Shown here: piece after piece, positions 26,334 to 34,800 of the stretch
How the letters are laid out: each line of letters opens with the position of its first letter
How positions within the stretch are numbered: the first letter of the stretch is position 1
Source of the DNA: Brachybacterium paraconglomeratum
GTDB lineage: Bacteria; Actinomycetota; Actinomycetes; Actinomycetales; Dermabacteraceae
Direction of reading: 5' to 3'
Length of the DNA: 64,000 bases
NCBI RefSeq assembly: GCF_003994255.1
Contig: NZ_ML133852.1
Coordinates: 310,001 to 374,000, forward strand
Position numbers and translations under genes: made by a program
The notes under the pieces: model-generated
Told to the model about the DNA's origin: nothing
The model's database searches: none
Seen by the model: only the letters and a program-made list of their open reading frames with translations

Positions 26334-27803
26334 ATGGGCGAGTTCGAGCAGGACGCGCCGGAGCACGCGCGGCCTCGAGGCATCGAGGACGCGGGCTCCG
26401 CCGTCCCCGGCCGACGGTCCGCGACGCCCGCACACCCCGTCCTGCCGTCGCGCCTGCGCGCGGTGCACGAGGCCTCGCTCGAGGAGAGCCGCCGGCTCGC
26501 CGTGCGCTTCCGGGCCCTCGCCCCGTCGTTCCTCGACCCCGCGGAGGACGGGACCGACGAGGACGAGGCCGAGGCGGAGCTGCTCGCCGCGGCCCTCGCC
26601 CTGCGGTGCACCCGTGCCGTCGCCGCCAGGATCGTCCGCGATGCGCACCGCGCGGTCACCGAGCTGCCCCGCACCCTGGAACGTCTGGAGACCGGGGAGT
26701 TCCCGGCGGCCTGGTTCGAGAGGATCCTGCGGCGCACCCGGCACCTGACCGCGGCCCGGATGGAGGACGTGGACGCTGCCACCGTGCACTGGCCCGTCAG
26801 CCTCACCGCCGAGCAGTTCCAGCTGCGCCTCTCCCGCCTCCTCTCCCGGCTGGAGTCCCAGCAGGAGAGCCCTGCGCACATGACCCCGGAAGGCCGGCGC
26901 CGTGTGGAGCTGCTTCCGACCCGGGACGACGGGATCGGCTGCCTGCGCGTGATCGGGCCGGCACCGGAGATCCTCGACCTCGCCCGCCGGCTCGATGCCG
27001 CCGCCCGCGCGGTCCAGGCCGCCCAGCGCCGCGCCTTCGAGACCGGGGAGAGGATCCCCCTGGACCCGCGGGGCACCGCCGCCGAGACGGGGAAGGTCGC
27101 CTCCCTCGCCCTGCTCCAGTACGACCTGCTGGGAGGCGCCGCCCTCGACACCGACGGGATCCCGGTCCCGCGGCCCCGCTTCCGCCTCAACGTCACCGTT
27201 CCCGTCCTGACCCTGCTCGGCGGCTCCGAGGAGCCCGGCATGCTCGAGGGGACCATCCCGATCCCTCCCGCGATGGCCCGCGAGCTGGCCGGTCAGAGCA
27301 CTACTTGGTACCGGGTGCTCACCGACCCGTGCACCGGCGCGTTCCTGCCCCTGCCGGCCGAGCGCTACACCCCGACCCGGGCGATGCTGGAGCATCTGCG
27401 ACTGCGCAGCAGCACCTGCGCCGTGCCGGGCTGCACCCGCTCCACCTCCTGGGCCTCCGAGGCCGACCACATCGAGGAGTACTGCCACGAGGACCCCGAG
27501 CGCGGCGGCCTGACCGAGCTCGAGAACCTGCACCTGCTGTGCTGGCAGCACCACCGGGCGAAGACGGCCGGCCTGCTCGACCCCGCCCGCCTGCCCTGCA
27601 CGCCCGGGCTGCCGGGACGGACCGCCTGGTCGATCCACGACCGGGTGAGCGTGATGGTCCGCGACGGCACCGACCTCGCGAGCCCGGCCATGACCAGGGA
27701 GCTCATGGACTCCTGGACGCGCTACGAGGCCGCACGCGAGGGTCGACGACGCGCGCTCGAGCGTCGGAAGGATCCACCGCCCGCACCGCCCCCGCCGTTC
27801 TGA
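26334..27803 (+). CDS. DUF222 / HNH endonuclease domain protein (13E12 family)
   Basis: A 489-residue protein of the actinobacterial 13E12-repeat family. The N-terminal DUF222 helical region (about residues 45-330) is followed by an HNH nuclease domain: C-A-V-P-G-C, S-E-A-D-H-I-E-E-Y, E-N-L-H-L-L-C-W-Q-H-H-R-A-K. Zinc-binding cysteines and the H-H pair are intact, so nicking or cutting of DNA is plausible. These genes are often present in many copies and spread between strains. ATG 26334 has GGAGG 8 nt before it; GTG 26271, 8 nt after a TAGGGT box, is an alternative leaderless start. A Pro-rich tail ends the protein. Confidence 0.88.
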   Translation: MGEFEQDAPEHARPRGIEDAGSAVPGRRSATPAHPVLPSRLRAVHEASLEESRRLAVRFRALAPSFLDPAEDGTDEDEAEAELLAAALALRCTRAVAARIVRDAHRAVTELPRTLERLETGEFPAAWFERILRRTRHLTAARMEDVDAATVHWPVSLTAEQFQLRLSRLLSRLESQQESPAHMTPEGRRRVELLPTRDDGIGCLRVIGPAPEILDLARRLDAAARAVQAAQRRAFETGERIPLDPRGTAAETGKVASLALLQYDLLGGAALDTDGIPVPRPRFRLNVTVPVLTLLGGSEEPGMLEGTIPIPPAMARELAGQSTTWYRVLTDPCTGAFLPLPAERYTPTRAMLEHLRLRSSTCAVPGCTRSTSWASEADHIEEYCHEDPERGGLTELENLHLLCWQHHRAKTAGLLDPARLPCTPGLPGRTAWSIHDRVSVMVRDGTDLASPAMTRELMDSWTRYEAAREGRRRALERRKDPPPAPPPPF

Positions 27804-27857
27804 GCCGGGCGGACGACTTCCTCATACCTCTCGTCTGTCACACCCCTCCCCGAACCT

Positions 27858-27873
27858 TCGTATGCACGTTCGA
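27858..27873. promoter_or_regulatory. Second, weaker LexA-like box upstream of imuA
   Basis: TCGTAT-GCAC-GTTCGA matches the right half of the actinobacterial LexA box TCGAAC-N4-GTTCGA and four of six positions of the left half. It lies about 19 bp upstream of the TTGAGC -35 box of the imuA promoter. Confidence 0.45.
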
Positions 27874-27891
27874 AATCACGACCTGGGCGCC

Positions 27892-27948
27892 TTGAGCGCC
27901 ACCCCGCCGAGGCGTACAGTTCGAACCCCTGCTCGAACACGTGTGCGA
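27892..27948 (+). promoter_or_regulatory. SOS promoter with LexA box of the imuA-imuB operon
   Basis: TTGAGC (27892-27897), 17 nt, TACAGT (27915-27920) form a good sigma-70-type promoter 60 bp before imuA. TCGAAC-ACGT-GTGCGA (27933-27948) differs at one position from the actinobacterial LexA consensus TCGAAC-N4-GTTCGA and falls just after the expected transcription start, where LexA would block initiation. An extra GTTCGAAC overlaps the -10 box (27919-27926). Confidence 0.75.
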
Positions 27949-27979
27949 AGGAACGGCGAGGGCCGGAAGGAGGAGCGCG

Positions 27980-28807
27980 ATGGGCACCGCCCTGCAGATC
28001 GAGGACCGCGAGGAGCGGCTGTCCCGGGCCCGGGCCGCACTCGGTGCGGCCGAGCGCTCCGCCGCCCGCTGGGGCGGACGGATCGACCGCACCGCCCTGC
28101 AGCCCTCGGCGCGCCCCGTCTCCGAGGCCGAGGACGACGGGCTCGGCGCCCGCCTGCCGGTCCCGGGGCCGCTCCGGACGCTGTTCCCGCGCGGGAGCCT
28201 GCGCGCCGGCAGCTCCGTGGCGCTCGAGGGCGCCGCGAGCACCTCGCTGCTGCTGTCCCTCGCGGTCGCCGCGGCGGGGGAGGACTCCTGGTGCGCGATC
28301 GCCGGGATGCCCGATCTGGGGCTGCGCTCCGCGATGGACGCGGGCCTGGATCCCTGCCGCCTCGCCCTCGCCCCGGCGGACGGCGAGCAGCGGCCCCAGG
28401 TGCTCTCCGCCCTTGCCGACGGGGTGGGCGTGCTCGTGCTCGGCCCCGACCTGGACCTCGCCCCGGCGCTCTGGCGCAGCCTGCTGGGTCGGGCCCGCAC
28501 CGCCGACACCCTCGTCCTCGCCGCCACCCCGCCCGGCCGCGCCGACCTCACGCTGCGCTCCACCGCTCGAGGATGGTCCGGCCTCGGCCAGGGCTCGGGA
28601 CGACTGCGTCGGCGCCGTCTCGAGATCACCGCCGAGGGCCGCGGCATCGCCGGTCACCGGTCGGCCGAGGTGCTGCTGCCGCAGGTGGACGGGATGCTCG
28701 CAGCGGTTCCCGCCGGTGCGGCGGCGGGGGCTGCGGCCCGTCCGGCGGCGGTCTCGGAGCGGCGTCCGGCGATGCAGCTCCTGCCGAGCGTGCGGAGGGC
28801 CGGGTGA
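27980..28807 (+). CDS. imuA': ImuA-like mutasome protein
   Basis: A 275-residue protein at the head of the damage-induced mutagenesis operon. It resembles the actinobacterial ImuA' proteins: a RecA-like fold without a complete Walker A (G-S-S-V-A-L-E-G-A-A-S-T-S-L-L instead of G-x-x-x-x-G-K-T), then W-C-A-I-A-G-M-P-D-L-G and a C-terminal tail that in relatives contacts ImuB. It is thought to help load the ImuB/DnaE2 translesion complex. AAGGAGG lies 6 nt before ATG 27980. The promoter carries LexA-type boxes. The stop overlaps the imuB ATG by one base. Confidence 0.8.
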   Translation: MGTALQIEDREERLSRARAALGAAERSAARWGGRIDRTALQPSARPVSEAEDDGLGARLPVPGPLRTLFPRGSLRAGSSVALEGAASTSLLLSLAVAAAGEDSWCAIAGMPDLGLRSAMDAGLDPCRLALAPADGEQRPQVLSALADGVGVLVLGPDLDLAPALWRSLLGRARTADTLVLAATPPGRADLTLRSTARGWSGLGQGSGRLRRRRLEITAEGRGIAGHRSAEVLLPQVDGMLAAVPAGAAAGAAARPAAVSERRPAMQLLPSVRRAG

Positions 28808-30588
28808 TGAGCGTGCACGCCCCCGCCGACCTCCACGCCCCCGCCGCGGCCGGCCCCGCTGCTGTCGATGCCGCCACCGTCCGGGCGACCCGCACCGTCG
28901 CCGTGACCGTCCCGGACTGGCCGCTGCTGGCCGCGCTGGACCGCCACCAGCGACGCCTCGAGGCCGCCGCAGGGGAGGAGGACGCCCCCGCGCCGGCCCC
29001 GCTCGATCTCGCCGCCGTCCCGGTGATCCTGCTCGACCAGCACCGCGTCACCCATGCCGGCGCCGCCGCCCTCGAGGCCGGGGTGCGCCCGGGGATGACG
29101 CGCCGCGCCGCCCGGGCCGCCTGTCCCGAGGCGCTCGTGCTGGAGGCCGACCGCGAGCAGGAGACCGCGCTGTTCGAGCTGGTCGCCGCCGCGGTGGACA
29201 CGATCGCGGCCGGGGTGGACGTGCTGCGCCCCGGGGTGCTGCTGATGTCCGCCCGAGGGCCGGCCCGCCACCAGGGCGGGGAGGAGCGCCTCGCCGAGCG
29301 GATCCTCGACGCGGTCGCCGACCTCACCGGCTGGGACTGCGCCGTCGGGATCGCCGACGGTCCCTTCGCCGCACTGCTCGCCTCCGGGCCGGGCCGGATC
29401 GTGCACGAGGGCCGCAGCGCCGACTACCTCGCCCCGCACCCGATCCAGGCCCTGCGCAGCGCCCCCGTCGGCCCCGGCTGGGGCCATCGCGGTCAGCCCT
29501 CGGCCGCCCGCCCCGAACGACGCCTCGACCTCGCCGAGACGGTCGACCTGCTGCAGCGGCTCGGGATCACGACCCTCGGCGATCTCGCCGCACTGCCCTC
29601 GGCCGCGGTCGCCGACCGCTTCGGCCCGGACGTCGCGACGCTGCACCTGCTCGCCCGCGGGCAGGAGCCCGCCCCGCCCGCCGCGCACCATCCCACCCAG
29701 CCGCTGCTGGCCGAGACGACGCTGGAGACCCCGCTGGTGCGCACCGACCAGGCGGCCTTCATCGCGCGTCCGCTGGCCGAGCAGCTGCACGCGATGCTGG
29801 TCGAACGAGGGCTGGTGTGCACCAGGCTGCGGATCGTGGCCCGCACCGAGGGCGGCGAGGAGATGGAGCGCACCTGGCGGCACGACGGGGCGCTGACCGT
29901 CGCCGACGTCGTGGACCGCATCCGCTGGCAGTGCGACGGATGGATCACCCGGGCGCGACTCGGCGGTCCTGCGACCGGGGCGATCACCCGGATCGGGCTG
30001 CATCCTCTGCAGCTGGCCCCGGCGGGGGAGAACGCGCCCGCGCTGTGGGGCAGCGCCGGGGAGGCGGCGCAGCGGGCCTCCCGTGCGCTCGCCCGCGCGC
30101 AGGGCCTGGCCGGGGAGGAGGCGGTGCAGGTCCCGGCCCTCGTCGGGGGGAGGCTGCTGGCCGACGAGGTCGCCCTGGTGCCCTGGCGCAGCGAGAGGCC
30201 CGCACGGCGCGAGGGTCCCTGGCCCGGCGCCCTGCCCCGCCCGGTGCCCGCGACCGTGTTCCGCGACCCGCCCGCGGTGCGGCTCGAGGACGCCGCGGGC
30301 CGTCCCGTCGTGGTCACCGCCCGTGGTCTGCTGAGCGGCGCGCCGGCCCGCCTGCTCGTCCTCGCCCCGGGCGCGCCGGCGCTGCAGCGGGCCGGGCTGC
30401 GCGCCGGCTCCGGCTGCCAGGTGCTCGCCCATGCCGCCCCCGTCGTGCTCGACGAGCGCTGGTGGGCGCGGGACGGCAGGCGTGGCGCGCGCCTGCAGCT
30501 CGTGGTGCGCGGAGCGAGCGCCGAGGAGGTCGCCGTGCTCGCCCTGTCCCGGGCAGGGGAGTGGACGCTGGAGGGGCTCTATGACTGA
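28807..30588 (+). CDS. imuB: ImuB, inactive Y-family polymerase of the DnaE2 mutasome
   Basis: A 593-residue Y-family polymerase relative that bridges the sliding clamp and DnaE2 during translesion synthesis. The Y-family core is recognisable (G-V-R-P-G-M-T-R-R-A-A-R-A-A-C-P, V-G-I-A-D-G-P-F-A-A, the helix-hairpin-helix L-G-I-T-T-L-G-D-L-A-A-L-P). The first catalytic motif, normally D-x-D near the N terminus, is replaced by V-P-D-W-P, as expected for the catalytically dead ImuB. ATG 28807 overlaps the imuA stop. The next usual partner, dnaE2, is displaced by about 1.2 kb that holds two inserted genes. Confidence 0.88.
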   Translation: MSVHAPADLHAPAAAGPAAVDAATVRATRTVAVTVPDWPLLAALDRHQRRLEAAAGEEDAPAPAPLDLAAVPVILLDQHRVTHAGAAALEAGVRPGMTRRAARAACPEALVLEADREQETALFELVAAAVDTIAAGVDVLRPGVLLMSARGPARHQGGEERLAERILDAVADLTGWDCAVGIADGPFAALLASGPGRIVHEGRSADYLAPHPIQALRSAPVGPGWGHRGQPSAARPERRLDLAETVDLLQRLGITTLGDLAALPSAAVADRFGPDVATLHLLARGQEPAPPAAHHPTQPLLAETTLETPLVRTDQAAFIARPLAEQLHAMLVERGLVCTRLRIVARTEGGEEMERTWRHDGALTVADVVDRIRWQCDGWITRARLGGPATGAITRIGLHPLQLAPAGENAPALWGSAGEAAQRASRALARAQGLAGEEAVQVPALVGGRLLADEVALVPWRSERPARREGPWPGALPRPVPATVFRDPPAVRLEDAAGRPVVVTARGLLSGAPARLLVLAPGAPALQRAGLRAGSGCQVLAHAAPVVLDERWWARDGRRGARLQLVVRGASAEEVAVLALSRAGEWTLEGLYD

Positions 30589-30729
30589 GGCGACGTGCTG
30601 CGAGGAACGAGCGGCAGGAGCGCAGTCCGACGGCACCGCTGAGGCGACGTGCTGCGAGGAACGAGCGGCAGGAGCGCAGTCCGACGGCACCGCTGAGGCG
30701 ACGTGCTGCGAGGAACGAGCGGCAGGAGC
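30585..30729 (+). repeat. 54-bp tandem repeat, 2.7 copies, after imuB
   Basis: Units start at 30585, 30639 and 30693. The first two are identical over 54 bp and the third matches for 37 bp. The array begins inside the last codons of imuB and ends about 40 bp before the promoter of the next gene. In the frame of the next gene it would encode an 18-residue repeat (T-C-C-E-E-R-A-A-G-A...), reachable from an ATG at 30581, so an N-terminally extended form is possible but looks unnatural. Confidence 0.92.
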
Positions 30730-30766
30730 ACGGGCAGAGGGGGTCGGGACTGAGGTCCGGGATCTC

Positions 30767-30802
30767 TTGAGTGTCAAAATAATGGAGGATATCCTCCGTT
30801 AT
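30767..30802 (+). promoter_or_regulatory. Internal promoter with palindromic operator before the NTase gene
   Basis: TTGAGT (30767-30772), 17 nt and TATCCT (30790-30795) are followed after 7 nt by ATG 30803, with no ribosome site, so the mRNA is probably leaderless. A near-perfect palindrome centred at 30790/30791 (ATAATGGAGGAT and ATCCTCCGTTAT, 11 of 12 positions) covers the -10 box. The stretch is clearly more AT-rich than its surroundings. The winged-helix protein encoded next is the obvious autorepressor candidate. Confidence 0.75.
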
Positions 30803-31387
30803 ATGAGAACCGAAGCGCCGCTGCTCGCCCCCATCTTCCGATCGGACGGCCAGGCTCGTCTGCTGTCCGCCCTCATGCTCGAGGACGAGGAGCGGAGTCT
30901 CACCCAGCTCGCCGAGCAGACCGGACTGGCGTACCCCTCCGTCCATCGGGAAGCCACCCGACTTCTCCAGGCGGGGATCCTGACCGAGCGCCAGGCAGGA
31001 CGCACACGTCTGCTCCGCGCCGACCCGGACAGCCCCCTCGTCGCCCCCCTGCGGGAGATCCTCCTCATCACCACCGGGCCCGTTCCGCTGCTGAAGGACG
31101 AGCTCTCCCGGATCCACGGGATCGAGAGCGCATTCCTCCACGGCTCCTTCGCCGCACGGATGCGACGGGTGGACGGTCCTGCTCCGAACGACATCGATCT
31201 CATGATCATCGGGACCCCGGACCCCGATGCGGTGTACGACGCCTGCGGACGGGTCGAGGAGATCGTGCACCGCCCGGTCAATCCCACCATCACCACCCGC
31301 AGCGAGTTCGATCGCGACTCGGGATTCCACACCCGGGTGCGGAACAGTCCCACCGTCCCCGTCCTCGGAGAGCTGCCATGGCCTTGA
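30803..31387 (+). CDS. Winged-helix nucleotidyltransferase (MNT-type antitoxin candidate)
   Basis: A 194-residue protein. Residues 10-85 form a winged helix (S-L-T-Q-L-A-E-Q-T-G-L-A-Y-P-S-V-H-R-E-A-T-R-L) that should bind DNA. Residues 100-165 form a minimal nucleotidyltransferase with G-S-F (114-116) and D-I-D (130-132). Such MNT proteins adenylylate and silence HEPN toxins. The next gene, a HEPN-like protein, overlaps it by 10 bp. ATG 30803 is chosen because it sits 7 nt after a TATCCT box; ATG 30581, through the tandem repeat, is a less likely alternative. The pair lies between imuB and dnaE2, which is not the usual place for either. Confidence 0.78.
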   Translation: MRTEAPLLAPIFRSDGQARLLSALMLEDEERSLTQLAEQTGLAYPSVHREATRLLQAGILTERQAGRTRLLRADPDSPLVAPLREILLITTGPVPLLKDELSRIHGIESAFLHGSFAARMRRVDGPAPNDIDLMIIGTPDPDAVYDACGRVEEIVHRPVNPTITTRSEFDRDSGFHTRVRNSPTVPVLGELPWP

Positions 31388-31830
31388 CCCCGCTCGACCC
31401 GAACCAGGAGCAGTCAGTGCGCGCTCTCGTGGCCGCGCGCCGACTGGAACAGGTGCCCGTCGACCTGCGGCGTGCAGAGCTGTTCCTGGAGAAGGCCCGT
31501 CGTCGTCTCGCGGACCTCGACAACCTCAGCTGGGCGGAGAGTCGATACAACCTCGCCTACGACGCCGCCCATGACGTCGGAGAAGCGCTGCTGGCCGCCT
31601 ACGGGTACCGGACGACCAACGGACCGGGACAGCACGAAGCGCTGGGACGCTTCCTGAGGGCAGTGCTGACCACGCCCCCAGGGCAGTCAGGGGCACGACG
31701 ATTCGATCAGATGCGCCGTGCACGCAACCAGTTGCGCTACGAGGCCTCCAGCGTCGGGGACGCGGATGCCGACGTGGCGAGCAGGGCGGCTCGGGCGCTG
31801 CACGACGGCGCGGCAGCGCGGGGCGTCTGA
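31378..31830 (+). CDS. HEPN-like small helical protein (toxin candidate)
   Basis: A 150-residue helical protein of HEPN-like type, overlapping the nucleotidyltransferase gene by 10 bp. Helices alternate charged and hydrophobic faces (R-R-A-E-L-F-L-E-K-A-R-R-R-L, Y-N-L-A-Y-D-A-A-H-D-V-G-E-A-L-L-A-A-Y-G-Y). Active HEPN RNases carry R-x4-6-H; here the matching helix reads R116-N117-Q-L-R120-Y121-E, with Arg in the His position and the modifiable Tyr kept. It could therefore be a weak or non-nuclease HEPN. Its stop is 2 nt before the dnaE2 ATG, so dnaE2 is translated right behind it. HEPN assignment is by pattern, not by search. Confidence 0.65.
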   Translation: MALTPLDPNQEQSVRALVAARRLEQVPVDLRRAELFLEKARRRLADLDNLSWAESRYNLAYDAAHDVGEALLAAYGYRTTNGPGQHEALGRFLRAVLTTPPGQSGARRFDQMRRARNQLRYEASSVGDADADVASRAARALHDGAAARGV

Positions 31831-31832
31831 CC

Positions 31833-34800
31833 ATGGCCCGCTGGTTCCTGGGCCCGCCCGCGTGGAAGGACCTCGAGGCGGTCCTCTCGGACCGTCCCGC
31901 CGAGCTGGTCTCCCCGCCGATCGTCGTCGAGCACACCGGGAAGCAGGCGGAGGATCCGTACCGTCCTGCCCGTCACGTCGAGTACGCGGAGCTGCACGCC
32001 CACTCCCACTTCAGCTTCCTCGACGGCGCCTCGAGCCCCGAGGATATGGCCATCCAGGCGGCCCGGCTCGGGCTCGGTGCGATCGCGCTGGTGGACCACG
32101 ACGGGCTGCCCGGGGTGGTGCAGGCGGCGAAGGCCGCGGCCGAGGCGGGGATCGCGACCGTGTTCGGCGCCGAGCTGACCCTCGGCCTCGAGCCCGGGGC
32201 CGAGACCGCGAGCAGCACCCCCGTGACCTCCGCACCCCGCACCGGAACGCCCGACCCCGAGGGGGAGCACCTGCTGGTGCTGGTGCGGGACGAGGCCGGG
32301 TACCGCCGGCTCTCCGCCGCGATCGCCCGCGCCCACCTGGGCAGCGGGCAGAAGGCCGCACCCCGCTACCGCCTCGCCGAGCTGTCGCGGATCGCCCGGG
32401 AGGGGCACTGGCTGATCCTCACCGGCTGCCGCAAGGGCGCCGTGACCCGGGCCGCGAGCGCGCGCCTGGCCGAGGGGGACCTCGAGGGCGCCGCCCACGC
32501 CGCCGCGGAGCAGATCGCCCGCCTGGTGGAGCTGTTCGGGGCGGGCAACGTCGCCGTCGAGCTGATCGTCGGCGGCGGGGGAGAGGCCGACGAGCTCCAC
32601 GACGCGCTCGCCCAGGGCGCCCGCCTGGTGCGCGAGTCGCACGGGCTGGACGCGGTCTCCCTGCCGCTGGTGGCGAGCACGAACGCGCACTACGCCCGTC
32701 CCTCGGACAAGCGCCTCGCCGACACCCACGCCGCCCTGCGCGCCGGGGGGTCGCTGGAGAGCGCCGACCCCCACCTCGCCTCCCGCCCCGCGCACCTGCG
32801 CAGCGGGGAGGAGATGGCGCAGCTGCTGCCCCGCTATCCCTCCGCGATCGCGCAGGCGGCGCAGCTGGGCCGGGACTGCGCCCTGGACCTGCGCCTGCTC
32901 GCCCCAGATCTGCCGCCCTTCCCCGTCCCCGCCGGGCACGACGAGGCGAGCTGGCTGGTGGAGCTGGTGGAGATCGAGGGGCGCGAGCGCTACGGGCCGC
33001 GGCCCGCACCGGGCCTTCCCGAGAAGATCCCCGGGGCGTGGGCGCAGATCGACCACGAGCTGAAGGTCATCACCGACCTGCACTTCCCCGGCTACTTCTT
33101 GATCGTCCACGAGCTCGTCGACTTCTGCGCAGGGGAGGGGATCCTCGCCCAGGGCCGCGGCTCCGCCGCCAACAGCGCGGTCTGCTACGCACTGGGGATC
33201 ACGGCGGTCGAACCCGTCGGCCACGAGCTGCTGTTCGAGCGGTTCCTCGCCCCGGAGCGGGACGGCCCGCCGGACATCGACATCGACATCGCCTCGGACC
33301 GCCGGGAGGAGGTGATCCAGCACGTCTACGAGCGCTACGGGAGGGAGAACGCCGCGCAGGTCGCCAACGTCATCACCTACCGGGCGAAGCTCGCGGTGCG
33401 CGACGCGGCGAGGGCGCTCGGCTACGACCCCGGCGCGCAGGACGCCTTCGCCAAGCGGATCGAGCGCTCCTTCTCCTCGCTGAAGGACGCGGACGTTCCC
33501 GACGACGTGGTCGCCCTCGCCCAGCAGCTGCGCGACGCACCGCGCCACCTCGGCATCCACTCCGGCGGGATGGTCCTCGCCGACCGGCCCGTGATCGAGG
33601 TGTGCCCGGTGCAGTGGGCGGCGATGGCGGACCGCTCCGTGCTGCAGTGGGACAAGGACGACTGCGCCGATGCGGGCCTGGTGAAGTTCGACCTGCTGGG
33701 CCTGGGGATGCTCACGGCGCTCGACCATGCGCTGAAGATCGTCGCCGAGCACCACGGCCAGCACTTCGAGCTGCGCACCCTGCCGCAGGAGGACCCGGCC
33801 GTCTACGACATGCTCTGCGCCGGGGACAGCGTGGGCGTGTTCCAGGTCGAGTCCCGCGCCCAGATCTCCACCCTGCCGCGGCTGAAGCCGCGGGTGTTCT
33901 ACGACCTGGTGGTCGAGGTGGCGCTGATCCGGCCCGGCCCCATCCAGGGCGGGTCCGTCCACCCCTACATCCGCCGCCGCGCCGGCGAGGAGGAGGTCAC
34001 CTACCTGCATCCGAAGCTGAAGAAGTCCCTGGGCCGCACGCTCGGGATCCCGCTGTTCCAGGAGCAGCTGATGCAGATGGTGGTCGACGTCGCCGACTTC
34101 ACCCCCGCCCAGGCCGACCAGCTGCGCCGCGCCATGGGCTCCAAGCGCTCCACCCAGAAGATGCTCGAGCTGTCCGATGCGCTGTTCACGGGGATGGCCC
34201 GCCACGGCATCACCGGGGAGGACGCCGAGGCGATCCACCGCAAGCTACTCGCCTTCGCCAACTACGGCTTCCCCGAGTCGCACGCCTACTCCTTCGCGTA
34301 TCTCGTCTACGCGAGCTCCTATCTCAAGTGCCACTACCCGGCCGCGTTCACCGCCGCGCTGCTGCGCTCCCAGCCGATGGGCTTCTACTCCCCGCAGTCC
34401 CTGGTCGCCGACGCGAGGCGCCACGGCGTGCTCACTCACGGCCCGGATGTGCTCGCCTCCCGCGCCCGCACCGACCTGGAGACCGACGAGGAGCACGTCG
34501 GGTACCGGCTCGAGACACCGGGGGAGCAGGTGCAGGGGGAGCGGGCCGCGAGCGGCCCCGCGATCCGGCTGGGCCTGGACCAGGTGCGCGGCATCTCCAC
34601 CGAGACCGCCGAGCAGATCGTCGCCGAGCGGGAGCGCGGCGGCCCCTTCGCCTCCGTCCCGAACCTCGCGCGGCGGGTGCGCCTCACCGCCCGTCAGCTC
34701 GAGGCGCTCGCGACGGCCGGGGCGCTGGACCGCCTCGCGAGCTCGCGCCGGCAGGCGCTGTGGGCGGCGGGCGCCGCCGCGCAGGAGTCCCCGGACACGC

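Noticed and set aside
30585-30729. CRISPR-like array
   Set aside because: The copies are back to back without spacers and no cas genes are in the window.
30581-30802. N-terminal extension of the nucleotidyltransferase through the tandem repeat
   Set aside because: The frame is open, but the promoter and palindrome lie inside it and the repeat-coded part has no family counterpart. ATG 30803 directly after the -10 box is preferred.
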